Of a DNA stretch of 64,000 nt, positions 22,942 to 35,167 are shown in pieces (the first letter of the stretch is position 1; each line of letters begins with the position of its first letter). Made by a program: the position numbers and the translations under genes. The notes beneath the pieces were generated by a model. The model searched no databases and was not told the origin of the DNA. It saw nothing but the letters and a program-made list of their open reading frames with translations. Location of the stretch: NCBI GenBank assembly GCA_030248065.1, contig JASAMV010003545.1:1-64000 (forward strand), in the 5' to 3' direction. The stretch comes from Rhynchonema sp. JSB1_4. Lineage: Eukaryota > Nematoda > Chromadorea > Monhysterida > Xyalidae.

Positions 22942-23362
22942 CAGTAAATTTTCTTCCCAAATCGCTGCCGTGCAGTGAGGTATAGTCCATTCATCAGCTC
23001 ATGACACTTGTTGTCAGCTGAAAGGCTTGACAGGATCCAGTGCTGTTCCGGTTCCGGCTGGCTTACGAAAAAGAAAAGAAAGGGAAATCGGTTTTTATTT
23101 TTATTTTTGTGCGCCGTTTTCTCTGAAATTGCCTTGCGTATGAACAATTTTTCACGACGGAACTTGAACCTCCCAAACAAAAGTGCCATGAGCTGATGGA
23201 TGGACTATACACGCCACATCGAGCGACGGTGACACACGCAGCTTCATAGCCAGGCGGGCAGCTTCACGCAATGTTTCACAGCTGCGAGTGGTTAGCATCC
23301 GGGTTCAGACGTGAACATTAACTATGGGGCGTGTTTGACTGCACAGCAGTGAATTAAGAACC
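22942..23362. mobile_element. Family 1 MITE interrupted by another MITE
   Basis: The left piece GCAGTAAATTTTC..AAATCGCTGCCGTGCAGT and the right piece TGAACATTAACTATGGGGCG..GCACAGCAGTGAATT correspond to the two arms of the family 1 element at 13272-13486, in diverged form. The element at 22981-23209 sits between them at a TA site. Confidence 0.7.
22981..23209. mobile_element. Family 2-related MITE nested in family 1
   Basis: The termini TATAGTCCATTCATCAGCTC and GAGCTGATGGATGGACTATA are inverted repeats. The interior keeps GGATCCAGTGCTGTTCCGG, as in the 31313-31672 copy. Insertion is at a TA dinucleotide within the host MITE. Confidence 0.75.
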
Positions 23363-23639
23363 GCATCTACAGAGATTTGAAATACAGGTCTTGCCCGACT
23401 ATTATTATCGGCAGCTCACTGGGCCCTATTAGTATAGGCCGGTTTCGAACATATTTCGATCGGAAATGGAATAGGTTTATGAATTATCGACAAAAGATTG
23501 AAATTACAGTGAAACATCTGCTTGGTACCTATCAATCCAGCTCGGCCAGAAAATATGGCCATGCGTGGTCGTTTTGATGGTCTCTTCTTCAGCCTGATCG
23601 GGATGGTGATGATGGTGGTTATGATGGTCATGTGAAACA

Positions 23640-24435
23640 TCACCGTGCTGGGTGTGGTTGTGTGAATGTTGGTGTTGATATTCCATTATTGTGATTATTC
23701 AGAATATATTTTCGAAAATATTCTGATGACTGATCAAAAAAGTTTCTGCAAAATTGATTGGAAAGGTTTTGTCCCACAAAGAAACGGTGGCGAGCTAGTA
23801 AAGGCACGTGACCACTCCGCTCCACGAAAAAACAAAGCTTGCTACCTATGTTGCTGCGGCTGCTTATCTGCTCGTGTGTTATCAGGTTGCTTCCCCACAT
23901 TATATAGAGTGACCACTGAATCAGCAGAATGCAGGGCGCTCACACAGCACAACTCTGTGGTCAGGCTATCGCACATGATGTGTACACCGTCGGTCAACTT
24001 GCATAACAGCAGCCCAAATGGTTCAAGAGTGGTCACCATAGAGTACAAATCAGCAAACGCAGTTTTTGCCACTGGCTCGAACACAAATCTTAGGGTACAA
24101 GGGGCGTCAGGCAAGCACACGTTGCGACGACAATTTGAGCACACGATTTTAGCCTCATGAAGTGTAGCCACGCCACGATCACGCTGCCTCGAACCTAAAG
24201 TCTGGCCAAAAGTCGACATTTTTTGGTCTCTGGTGTATTTGACAAAATTGCGAAACAGGGTGTTCTGCTTGAGGTGTTCGCAGAAAACACCGAGTTGTCG
24301 TGGTCAACGGAATGATACACGCAGAGCAATATCCGTCACGTTTTTGGTGTTGCAATGCAGTATATCATCTGCTGCGATGTGGGCCAGCAACGCCGGTACT
24401 AGTATTTCGTTTGTGAAATCATATATGTTCAGTTT
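23640..24435 (-). CDS. Three-exon C-terminal part of an unrecognised protein
   Basis: Exons on the minus strand: 24435-24319 (39 codons), 24264-23846 and 23745-23640 (stop). The introns are only 54 and 100 bp, and all phases agree (0, then 2). The shorter intron removes an in-frame TGA. The translation is strongly protein-like: TNEILVPALLAHIAADDI, TLFRNFVKYTRDQK, a CSNCRRNVCLPDAPC cysteine cluster and FADLYSMVTTLEPFGLLLC. The tail is NFFDQSSEYFRKYILNNHNN. I do not recognise the family. An internal ATG at 24219 could also serve as a start. The acceptor before the first exon is TAG, with further exons likely upstream, possibly including 24737-24837. A His-rich frame overlaps the last exon. Confidence 0.5.
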
Positions 24436-24736
24436 CTATGGCACCGGCGTAAGGGTACCCCTCATCATCGTCTTTTCTTTTATGTAGCTCGTTTTATTGT
24501 TCAACGTATAAAAATTTGCACTTCACACATACATAAATGAGAACGAAACACAATGTCGAAAACAGATGATGATCGAATAAAGAGAAATGATAACTGAACC
24601 AGAAATCGCGACAACACCACCAACAACAGTATGTTGTACAAATAAACGCAAATACATAATTTTGCGGAAACAATGTCAGAGGTATTGAGGGAAACAATCT
24701 AAGATCCTACTACAGGGAGCTCTAGGGGTACATTTA

Positions 24737-24837
24737 TTACAGGTACATGACTGTGATTTCGCGTCTGTGCATTATAAAATGCGCAGGGCTTGAAACGACC
24801 AATTCGGGTTCGGCGCGATACCCAAAAATGAAGCGAT
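24737..24837 (-). CDS. Candidate terminal exon with adjacent polyadenylation signal
   Basis: After the acceptor TTTAATTTCTAG a 33-codon frame (RFIFGYRAEPELVVSS, then AHFIMHRREITVMYL) ends in tandem stops TAATAA, and AATAAA overlaps them. It starts in phase 1. It may be the last exon of a small unlocated gene between 24840 and 25578, or an alternative end of the neighbouring unrecognised gene. Confidence 0.35.
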
Positions 24838-25578
24838 CTAGAAATTAAAAAATATACAGCACAACCGCGGCATGTGAAACTTGAGTTTGAGTGAGAAAAA
24901 TAATACGAAAAATAATCAAATTCATTTCTTGAGATCACAGTGGTTGTCTTTGGCATGCCCAAACTGCGTTATTATGTACGATTCAAATACTCAATCTTTC
25001 AGTGAGAAAATGAGCTAAAAGGTTTGGCGCATGGTTGCACGAAACTGTACTTTTCACGAATCCCTTTGTCTCATGTCAAATGACTGTATCGGTCAACCAA
25101 GCCAAGTGAGCTTCTAAAAATATGGTTCAAACCAATGAGCTACGGGATAGACGCACTAAAGCGAAGCTGGTATCATACAGTACAACACACGTGCTCTGGC
25201 TTTCGTCCAAATCTGTCGGTTCTGGTACGAAACTGTAGTTTCTTGTGATATTCGCTTGAAAATCAGGCATTTTCGCACCAGACCGCTTTCTTCTGTACAA
25301 ACACATGAATCATCACCCCACTGAGGGATTGTCAAAGTATGTACGAAAAATACTGTACAAATCAGCGTTAGTGTCGTTAGTGTCGAAATTATTTGACATA
25401 TACAAATAAAACCCGGACTTTCTCCATGGTCCTGGTCGCATTCATGCAATCGACATTGCATTTCACCTTTCATTTTATCAGTCCAGGTGCTAGTCTCGGT
25501 CCGGCGCGTGTATACCCGCGTATTGATATGTCCCTGCCCGGTCGCAAACCAGGACCACCCATGCTGGTCATTGTGTGA

Positions 25579-28500
25579 TCACAGCTCGTAGTGATGCAGA
25601 CCGAGTGTCCGCTCAACCACCTGTTGACTGCGAGCAATTCGGTTGACGCTATCCGTCAACTGCTCCAATAGCGAAGCGACACGTTGCACTTCGCGCATGG
25701 TCTGCAATGGAATGGAAGAGAAAATTAATTTGGAAATGATTTGGAAGAGAAAATTTCGTACACTGGCATAGTGTGCAATAATTAATTTGCCTCCATGAAC
25801 ACCAACACCAGTGCGCCTGGACTACACGGAATAAGCACGCACGTTTTTTGCTCGGTGATTTTATCAAGTTTCTTTTCACTACGATGGGGAGAGGCACCCC
25901 AATATCGTTTTCTGTTGTATACACATTCCCCAACTGCGACTTGATCCCCCGAATAACGGCATGTTTTAGAATCATGGGCGTGTCCATCCCAAACCAGACA
26001 AGGGACAGCGATCACCGCCGTATACTTCTGTCTGTCTGACATCAAAATTGCTATGTACAATATATGATTCTCGTCTGGTCAAAACGCTTTGGAATGTTGT
26101 TCTTGCCATCTTGAATTGGAATAAATTGAATTTGGGTATGTATATATAACTCCAAAAGATGTGCAAAAATTTCATATGATCAAGCGTTCTGTGTAGGCAT
26201 ATTGCAACATGATATCCGTTAGTTTTCCGGCATTTACTTACAAATACTACATTTTGCATACGTTTAGATTTTCCGGGTCGTTGTGCCAATTTTTCGAAAT
26301 ATCGTCACAAATATTTATATTCTGCACACTTGGAGTGTATGGTCACTTTACACACCGATCTCGATATCTTACGTCGCATTACAGTGTGGTTACGGTGGAT
26401 ATACGATGGGGTTTTGTGGTTTTATGATTATCATCATCATATCAGCTCGTGCGTGTTACACTAAAGTGACAGGATAAATGAGCGTGGATTCCAATTTACG
26501 TCATTTGTGCGGGTTACTGTAGTCTGGTCCATTCAAAATTGGTCATCTGATCTGATAGACTTTCAGCATGCCGTATTTTTGCACTGATGAAGACCTGGGG
26601 CACCGCTAGTTTACGAAATCAGGACCATAGCCGTGGGTGCAAACGCAATGCCACGTGAAACGCATATCATTTTGTCATGTCACTGAACCACACAAGCCAA
26701 AAAGACACATCCAAAATGAAACATCATCACTCACCGTTCTGTAGAACAAGCAGTTCGCTTTATGTTCATCCTCGCCGTGTGCACAATCGCTTCGTCCGTC
26801 GCAAAGTTGATGCAGCGAAATGCACGTGATGAAACGACCACGTTCCCGTGTCGGACACTCGAAACGATGCTGGCCACAGGCTGCAAATTGGAGCGTACAA
26901 TCAACAGCACGGCTGAAGAGACAAGCTCACACACGTTTTTTGATGGTGCTTTCGCGCACTGACGATAACCTGGGGCACCGATCCTCTCTGTGTAAACATG
27001 TATAGGTAGAAACGATAGCATTGTGGAACTTATTCGATTGCACCCATGTTTCAATCTGAGCCTCTTATTCGTTTGTTTGCTCCCGTCCCCCATACCATGC
27101 CCATGCTGCATTGGGCGAAACTTAGGTCCGGGGACGTGCTGTGGGTGTTTGATTATTCAAGTTGGCTATATGATCATGGATAACAACCGCATGTGAGCAA
27201 GGGGCATGATAACAAGAATATGGCAAGGGACTCCCAGTGTGTTCAATCTCAGAGTATGTCGTTCGGAGCTGTGCTCTGGATGCATTGATGCTGTGATACT
27301 TTTAGTGTTTTGGGTCTTCAATGCGCGAGTGGGCGACTTCGAGCAGGACTCGAACCTCCGACCTCCCAGCCACCAGGCCTGGACAGCCAAGTTGCTCTAC
27401 CAACTGAGCTACGGGAACGCGGTCTGGCTGCGGCTCAAAGTTGCACTTATACCCATGCAACGCTATACACACGCACTGCACGTTGCGCAAACCAGCAGAT
27501 TTCCAGTCTACCAGCTGGAGTATCCTCATTTTCATAAATTGCTCTGTTGTTCCAAGATTACCGTAATGGGCATGATAACAAATGTGACGTCACGTCAATT
27601 AATCAGCAAAGCGAAGGTGTCCCAGATCCAAACTTTCACCACATCCAACAGCGCACCGCGGCAAACGCGCTACCGTAACATGTTTTTGCGTGTCTTGCCC
27701 CTATAACTGCATGCTGCGCTTTATGTCATTATTATGCACCGCCTGCAGTGCAGAGAGCGTCATTTTTGTCTCTGTCTGCTTTCGAAAATCACCGATACGT
27801 CATTTTATTGCTTTGTGTATGGCGTGGCGTGTCAATGTGTTTTGCGCTGCACGCATAACACGCTGTTCTGGGGTGGATGTCTTGATTAGGCCGCATCCTT
27901 ATGCTTTTGTGACCTGCGAAACAAAAACTTGAACTTGACTGTAGCCTGATTTTTCAAGAGAAATGCAGAACTTGTGTCAGAAGGCAGATGACTATATATA
28001 AAAGTTTGTCACTATATTTTCCCCGGCCTGGCACGGTCAGACGTGACTTTCTCGTCGTAATTTTAGGGAGAATTTATGATCATTTTTATTGCTCTATCGC
28101 TTGACACTGTGCCGTGTCACTCCAGCGCATGTTGCCGCTTTACACGTTGTTGGGCACAAGCAACATTACCCCATTTAATATTTGAAACATACTACGTCGT
28201 CCCCTTGAAAATCCAGAATTTTTATTTGCGACAGCAAGCGATTTTGCCAGTATTAACTACTGGTTTGGAAATCAAATCTGTTATTTGTGACGTAGAAAAT
28301 AAACGACAGACATCTAGCGCATAGCATGAGATTCGCTTCGCGTTACGCGCTTCAATGCACAATTTTGATAAATTTTTTTGAAATTCACACAATTTACATT
28401 ACTGTATATACGTCAACATTTTGCAACACCCATGCGGTTTCAGTTGGGGCTTTTTGACGCATATTGAGCCCCGTGAAACATTGCACTCAAGGCAAGGCTG

Positions 28501-30339
28501 TTTCCTTTTGCTAACGTGTGGAAGAATTTAGTCAAAATCAATTACGCAGTTGATTAGAAAATTGCATAAAAATAATCATTCATTGTAAGCACGCATGAGA
28601 GTAAATTATGAAATTGAGAACGCCTTTACATTGATTTGGACGGAACGTATGTAACAGGTATAATTAAATTCTGAATGGTGCTCGTTTTCGGCGGTTATGT
28701 GTCACACAATACAGGAACCAATTCTGTCCATTTATCTGAAAGCAGCCTGACTTGCAAAAAAACGCAAAAAATATGCAAATTCAAAATACCGAAAACTGTT
28801 GACCTTGTCGCTGATAAGAAAACAGTTCGATTCTGGCTGTGTTCAAAAATTCACCCATTTAGACAGACTGACTCTCTTTGGCAAAAACAGCAAAATGGAC
28901 AAAAGTGAGAAAATTCCCCAAAACGCTCTGTTTATGCTTTGGAACAAAAAAAATAGAAAATCAAGATACTGTATGTGCCCAACCACCCACTCACCCGAGG
29001 AATGTGTGTGGTGCGTGACATGACCAGACAGAGAGTCGTGTCGGTTGGGTGATGTTTCAAATATCGAACCATGATGTTCGTTCCAAAATGCAGGTCTGCG
29101 CAGGGTTGCCGGCTGCGGTGGTGTGGTTGGCTGTAGCTGCTGACTAGACGACCGCCTTTGAGCATCAGGGTAAATAGTGCCGCGCTGTTGCTGCACGCGT
29201 ACGGTGAGCCTGCAAAGTGTGTGCTGACTGATGTTTCAATTGGTTGAACACGCTGTCCGTCACGCTTGTTATCACGCCCATCAGGTGCAGATGTTGTCAT
29301 GCTTAGCGTGTTGTCATGCCACATAAGTTCAAAATATAAAAAACCACAATCAAGTGATGTGAAAGCCGTGATCCGTTTGTTATCATGCCCATCGGTGAAT
29401 CGATAGAACAATGAAATCACACACGACAGCCCCGACCTCAAATCATAAACAATATAAAAGAACGACCGAGAATAAAGCACCACACAAGCAACGGGCTTAG
29501 TAATGTCGTCAAATCTTGTCGTCACATTCTGTCGTCAAATCACATGCACTATTTTCGCGCTCATTTGGGGCTCACGTATTATTGCCAGTTCGACGACGTT
29601 ATTCGACGACATGATTTGATGACAAACCTATTAGCCAAACAACCCACCAGTCGTCGCGATCACTGGTGCTGGCCAGTGATTTCGCAGTTTGGTTTTCATC
29701 ATGCCGTCTTTTCCAAGTGTCCTTGCCCCGTCTGTGATGATGGTGTCTGATCCTATGCCCGGTCACCGGATTGCGTCTGATGTGATGTTCGGAATCCGAT
29801 AAATGATTGTCAATAGTTAGACCCTGATCCTCAAGGCCAAAGTTGGTTTTGTATGTCGATATTGTCGGTTCCTGTCTCGGTCTGGTTATGGAATATTCGA
29901 TGTTTTGCGTTTCAGACGGTGAAGTGTCTGTTTCGTCCGAGTTTGTCAAAACTGCGGTGCCCAATTCGTCTTCGAGGTCATGAATGTGTTCCTGTAGTGC
30001 AGCCAATTGACTCAGATCCACCGTTGCCTGATCGTCAAGTTGACTGCGCGTATCCCGTCGCAGACCGGAACTGTGATCCGCAGGTTTGTGTTCAGATTCA
30101 AAATCTATCCTCGACTGTGTCCATTGGTCAGTGGTCGGAGCGGCCAAAACACAATCGAGTAATAGAATCAGTGTGAGAATTGCGGCTCTGAGTGATTGTA
30201 GTTGTTGTTGCCTGAATCTCCAAGGCGGGGTTCTGGTCTGAGTCCGCGTTTGAGCCGTGCTGATGATTCTGTTGGCGTTACGGTCGCAGACAATGAGCAC
30301 TGCGCCGTGATAATATTGTTGTTGTTTGTGGAACTCCAT
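25579..30339 (-). CDS. Secreted LDL-receptor class A domain protein, Jeb/HEN-1-like ligand candidate
   Basis: Four exons: 30339-29648, 29209-28995, 26880-26735 and 25701-25579 (stop). All phases agree (2, 1, 0), giving 391 residues. Residues 52-66 form a hydrophobic signal-like core ending CVLAAP, preceded by an unusually long 51-residue N-region with no other Met, so an upstream exon with a shorter start is possible. A Gln/Glu-rich linker with dibasic sites and HHHHRR follows. The LDLa domain (about 304-346) has six Cys in order and the calcium-binding acidic pattern CDGRSDCAHGEDE, then CLFYRT. The C-terminal exon is an amphipathic coiled-coil-like stretch (VQRVASLLEQLTDSVNRI). A single C-terminal LDLa in a secreted protein is the layout of Drosophila Jeb and nematode HEN-1. 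That family link is inferred, the LDLa call is firm. Confidence 0.7.
26735..26880 (-). other. LDLa-encoding exon
   Basis: This exon alone codes the six-cysteine LDLa module. It starts in phase 1 after the acceptor TTTGCAG and ends in phase 0 at the consensus donor ACG|GTGAGT. The Cys spacing C-x6-C-x10-C-x6-C-x5-C-x10-C and the DGxSDCxxGEDE core fit the family. Confidence 0.85.
27187..27585. repeat. Direct GGGCATGATAACAA repeats around the SINE head
   Basis: GGGCATGATAACAA occurs near 27202 and 27568 in the same orientation, flanking the tRNA-like segment. The inverted word TTGTTATCA(C/T)GCCC occurs twice more in the first intron of the same gene (near 29265 and 29378). The words could be target duplications or part of a dispersed repeat. 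Confidence 0.45.
27330..27418 (-). mobile_element. tRNA-derived SINE head
   Basis: On the minus strand GTTCCCGTAGCTCAGTTGG contains a perfect A box (TAGCTCAGTTGG, 27411-27400), and GGTTCGAGTCC (27356-27346) is a perfect B box. The sequence after the B box does not pair with GTTCCCG, and the anticodon region is too long, so this is a SINE-type pol III head and not a tRNA gene. It sits in the second intron of the LDLa gene. Confidence 0.65.
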
Positions 30340-31312
30340 TTTGTATAATAATAATAATGTCGATAATAAAATGTCACATCTTGTTGATTGCGAATAATAT
30401 GTTTGTTTCTGAAATAAAAAACATAAACAGGTGGGAGAATGGTGTGATTTTTCCTAATTTCAAGACTGATTTGATTTTCAAATCGATTTTGAAAATGTTC
30501 ATGGAACACACACAGACACACACAGCAGACGGTTTGTGATGACTTCATGTTTGCTCCTACGTCACAATTAGTTATCAAGCTGTGGCATGTTGTGACAGAA
30601 TTTTTGGCAGTTACAGTGACAATTATTTGTAACGTGTCTAAATTCTGGAAGGGTACGACCGCGTGTAAAAACATTTGTTGCGTTGTGTCAAGTAGAACTG
30701 GCATAATGTACATACTCAATTGCTCACGCGCAAGCTACTGGTTCAAGACCTAATAACTGCAAGGCCAGGCAACCGCACATGGGGGGTTTACGAGCGATGA
30801 AAAAGTTGACGTATAGATTGTTTTTTTCACGCAACAAGTGTGCCCATACTCGTTTGTAGTTGAGCCGACAAATATACATATATACAAGGTATACGTCACT
30901 TCCCTGTTGTGACGCCCGGGTTTGCAAATCGGGGTTGGGTGGCCGAGATTAGCGACGTAAACAGGTGCAAAAGTGAGATTCGATAACAAGAGCTCAGTTG
31001 AGCAGCATGGCAACCATTTAGATGACTCATACCTGGAATGGGAACAACTGGAAAGAGAAAATTGGTTTGGCCCTGCGGTGACCAAAAAAGCAAGGAAACT
31101 TTCCGTTCGATCTTAACCAAACGAAAGAGAGCAGAAAACAGCCTTCGGCTGTTCTGCTGAATAAGCGGCGGGCCGCAACGCACAAGAGGTGGCGGGTAAA
31201 ACAGATTCACAAGAGAGATTTCAAGCTTCTTTTATAAATCCGGAGGCAGCGACTGTTCTGGTATACCGCTGGCCACATGCAGCTTACGTGCGTGCGTGTG
31301 ACTGTTGTGAAG
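30340..31312. other. Intergenic stretch upstream of the LDLa gene
   Basis: This region should hold the promoter or 5' exons of the minus-strand LDLa gene. I see an ATT microsatellite-like run at 30344-30358 and no convincing TATA box or exon. Confidence 0.4.
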
Positions 31313-31672
31313 TATAGTTCAGCCACGAACTCATGAGACGACTTTTTTTGAAAATGGCTTGTGCGGATCCAACAATGTTCCGGTTCCACGTATTTCGGAA
31401 ATGAAAGAAAGAGAAACGCACGTATTTTTTAAAAACACGCTCTCCACTCGGTGCGTAAATTCCCTTTTGACCCCCAAAACATTTGTGTGCTGAACAACGC
31501 TGCTGTTCGCGTAAGCACGCAACAAATTGAGGTCAGCCAGCTGGAACTTGTCATCATCTCCCTCAGCCAATCTCTTTCTTTTGTTTGCGAAAACACGTGT
31601 ATCTGGAGCATTTTTGAATGCGGTCAAGCAAGCTTTAAAAAAGTCGTCTCATGAGCTGGTGGCTGGACTATA
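31313..31672. mobile_element. Complete family 2 MITE (360 bp)
   Basis: TATAGTTCAGCCACGAACTC then ATGAGACGACTTTTTT on the left pairs with AAAAAAGTCGTCTCATGAGC then TGGTGGCTGGACTATA on the right. The TA at the ends fits a Tc1/mariner-type insertion. It is the reference copy for the partial copies at 3711, 9337 and 22981. Confidence 0.85.
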
Positions 31673-34600
31673 CTACAGGAGGCTAAACCACGGGACGTTA
31701 GTGTGTAGAGTCAAGACGAATTAAAATTTGACGTGATCAGTAGTTACAACGTGTGCATGCATGCACAAACACGCTCCGCCTATAAACATTTGATTAAGTG
31801 ACGTATGTAGCTGTCCGTGATGATCATCAAAATTTGCACATGCACACATACAACTGTGGAATGTGCAGCAGCTGCAACATATACATATTGTAATATTCCA
31901 GGGCCGTATTTGCCAAACTGTTGTTGATATATGGCAAAGTTATGCAATGGTCTTTTAAAATGACTTCTGGTCCACAGAATCCCCTACGGCGTGGTGTCTA
32001 CGTGTAATCGTCTGGGAGTGGCGAGTGCACAAGAATTTAGAAAATACAGCCTGGCAATCGTCCGCATAGCTTACAACGGCGCTCATTTGTGATACATGGT
32101 TGTAAACTGAACCGACTGCGGAAAAGGGTCAAAAACTTTCAAAAATTGCAAGAAGCTAAAATCTAAAGATAGACAGGCAGGAAACTTTTTCGCGACCCAA
32201 AGCGGGGGGCCAGCGTGACTGACCACTTGAAAGAAACAATGGCACACCAAATGAGAGAGGAGCTAAACAGAGAGATACATACTTGTGGACGTTTGTGCGT
32301 CTCATGCGGGTCACAAGTGGTTTTGTCGACGCTCTTCAGGCTTTTTGGGCCCGGAAAAACAACAAAATGACCAAAATGAACACCGCTTACGTCATCAGAC
32401 AGTCTATGGATTTTTTTCATGTCAACAACTTGGTGTCTCTAAAGACATAAATCTGTGAGTTGGACCACCCGAGAATATTCAATTGCGCCCGAAATAGAAT
32501 ATAAACGAAAGAATTGAAATCTGCCAATGAGCCTACTGGTACAGACATCAGGAAAGGCCGAAATTTTCGGTGAGGGACCCAAAATGTTATCCATGATATA
32601 AAATGTATGTAGTTGCGAGGGTGGCGTGACGCAAGTCCTACAGTACAAGCGGTTTATGCCCGAAAATGACCATAACCTAATGATAGTCTCTATCTTGTTG
32701 AACCCGAAAATGTGCGTGCGATGACGTCTTTTGAAGCCGAACTGAATAAAATGTATGACTGAATGAGACTTTCTTTGTTGCGTTATTGTTATCATTGAAC
32801 GTTGGTGAAATTTATCGGGTCCCGAACGAAGTTCAAGTTAGGTGGCGTGTGGCATCACCACAAATGCAGATACGGTCACAAAATATGTAGCTCCTGCCAA
32901 CATCCAAAACTATACTGATTGATTGAAAGTGGATTCACAAAAATGGGTCTTAACAGAAGCTGGTATGGTCAATCGAAGTTCACGTCTACAAAACTGCCGC
33001 TTGGATACTGTACAAAACAATGACATGTGATTCTGAGAAACCGGTTCTTAGTCTGATCGGCGTGGTAAATAATAAAAAATTGACAATTTTTGTAAATTTG
33101 CTGCGGGTGGGCGTTTGCATGACGTCAGCGATGCGTCCCAAAATGTTCGTTTTCAATTTTTACCATAAAATCGTTTGTTGGGAGAGCTAAATGGATTTCA
33201 GTTTTTTGCTGTGAAGGGCTGGAGCGCATTTAAAACAGCGCGCCAACACCATATTGTGTAACCACAAAATTTACACAGCAACAAAAACACGCAGGCACCG
33301 TTTGGGATAAGGAGGATCTCTGTCATCATTATTGAAGAACCACAACAACACAAGTGTGTATGCAGATAAACGCAGACTTATCGTGGGAGAAGGATGACGA
33401 TGAGGGGCCTAATCCACAAGCACAAAGTTCCCTTGATGAAACAGGCGAGGAGCACATCCTATAACAACAAGCATAAGCCCTGTTTAGGCAACAAGTGGAC
33501 ACGAGCAGGTGTTGTTTTGTGTAAAAAAATAATTTTTCACGCCCCAGACTGCCGCAGTGAGATAGACCACAATGTAGTGATCAATGGCAACAAAAGAGAC
33601 GCCACAATGACTCAAAAATAAGGTGAACAAAACGCTGTGAACTATGACGTGAAATGAACCGTCAATTATGTAGCGCTGTTCAAACTGCAATGCGGTTTTT
33701 TGTTGGCAGAAGCGCTTCACTGCGAACTTTATTGCGATGGTTTCACAGCTTTTTGTTCGCACCCATCAGTCACAGCACCAAACAACTGTTCGTAGGCGGA
33801 TAGGATACTATTGAGGTGTTGCATTCAAGTGAAAATCCTGCGTGCACAAAATGGCCATTTTGAGGTTTAAAGTGCCTGAAGTTGCAAGTAGCTCATGCGA
33901 ATTGAACGAAAATGCAGAATTATTTTCCGAATTAGTGTTTCTCATCGCGGAATTGAATGAAACAAAAACATACGAGCGATTTTATTGCGGCACAAAAGAC
34001 CACCGCACGTAAATCGGCGTGTTTTTCGGCTCTAACGCAACCGCGAAAGTGGAGAACAAAATGGTTGAAATATGGAGGGAGCAAAGTGTGAAGAATTATG
34101 GGCAATTCTCAATCGCGTCTGTTTTCACACACTTCACTTGTAATTCTGTTCATCCTTTAAACACAGTGCTGGACACTCACAGACCGAACCTAATGTGCTT
34201 CAATTCGATTGCGAGCGCGTGTGGTGTGGTGCCACAAACAAAAAACACGAAGTAAACCACATAAAGTTGTCAGGCTAAATATGGCATCAGCTGCCAAACA
34301 AATAGAGCACGTTATAACGGAATAGAGTGACACATCGTTCCAGTGTACAAATAAGCAAGCTCAGGTTGGGAACCACGCAACTGGCTCACAATCCGAAGCT
34401 CTTTGAAACTGGAACTGGAACTAATGGAACCCATGAGGTCACCTAAACGGTTGTTTGACACACCTATGATTGTTGAGTGTAAAATTGATGATTAACAGAG
34501 AGAACTGCGACACAAAAGAATGAATAGTGAGGGAAGGGTGATTCAGCTGGCGGCTTTTTTGTTTTTGAACTGTTATCGGTTTTGAAATGTTGCACCACAA

Positions 34601-35159
34601 TAAATATAAGCGCAGATAGTGGTAATCAGTGCGGCTGAAAGTCCATAAAAATATGAAAAGTCGAAAAACATATGCACATAATTCAAAAACCCAGAAAAAC
34701 TGGCGCAGGAATGGAAAAAAATGGACTATCATGGCCAGTGAAAAAACGTGGAACATTATTCCGCAACTGCGTAACGTTCGTCGAATAATGCGTGAACGTG
34801 GATCAAAATAAAATAAACGGTAATCTACTCACTATATAACCGGGGTTTGGTTGTGTCTGCTGGGGCCCGATATTTCAGCCGGGCTGTTTCTGGGGTAGAA
34901 TTTATTGAAAAACATAAATTATGCCAGCGATACTGCAGGATACTAGGAGTCTGGGGTGTTCATCATCATATGCTTGGTATTCTGCGAACACTTGAGCCGA
35001 TGTGGGAATAAAAATACTTTGATACTCTTCTTCAATATCCAAAAACTGCAAAGTCGGCGGAAACATTGCGAAGAAGACATATTGTTTTGGCTGCAAAGTC
35101 TCATGTTTACAAAAGTGTTGACGATTATGCTGTTGTTGTGCGCTAGGCACTGAACATTA
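31673..35159. other. Gene-poor stretch
   Basis: No supported exon is seen. Short frames such as 34019-34255 (+) and the basic 34629-34811 (+) lack splice sites or motifs that I could confirm. Confidence 0.4.
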
Positions 35160-35167
35160 TTTGCAGG

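Noticed and set aside
25156..25473. 105-codon minus-strand frame with one hydrophobic segment
   Set aside because: It has an ATG and a possible membrane span, but lies just 3' of the LDLa gene's stop codon and has no motif or second exon. It may be 3' UTR; left uncalled.
27302..27535. Minus-strand frame reading PVAQLVEQLGCPGLVAGRSE
   Set aside because: This is a translation of the tRNA-derived SINE head with its A and B boxes, a common false ORF.
28932..29525. 197-codon minus-strand frame
   Set aside because: It overlaps the LDLa gene's second exon in a different frame. The phase-consistent exon 28995-29209 explains the region better.
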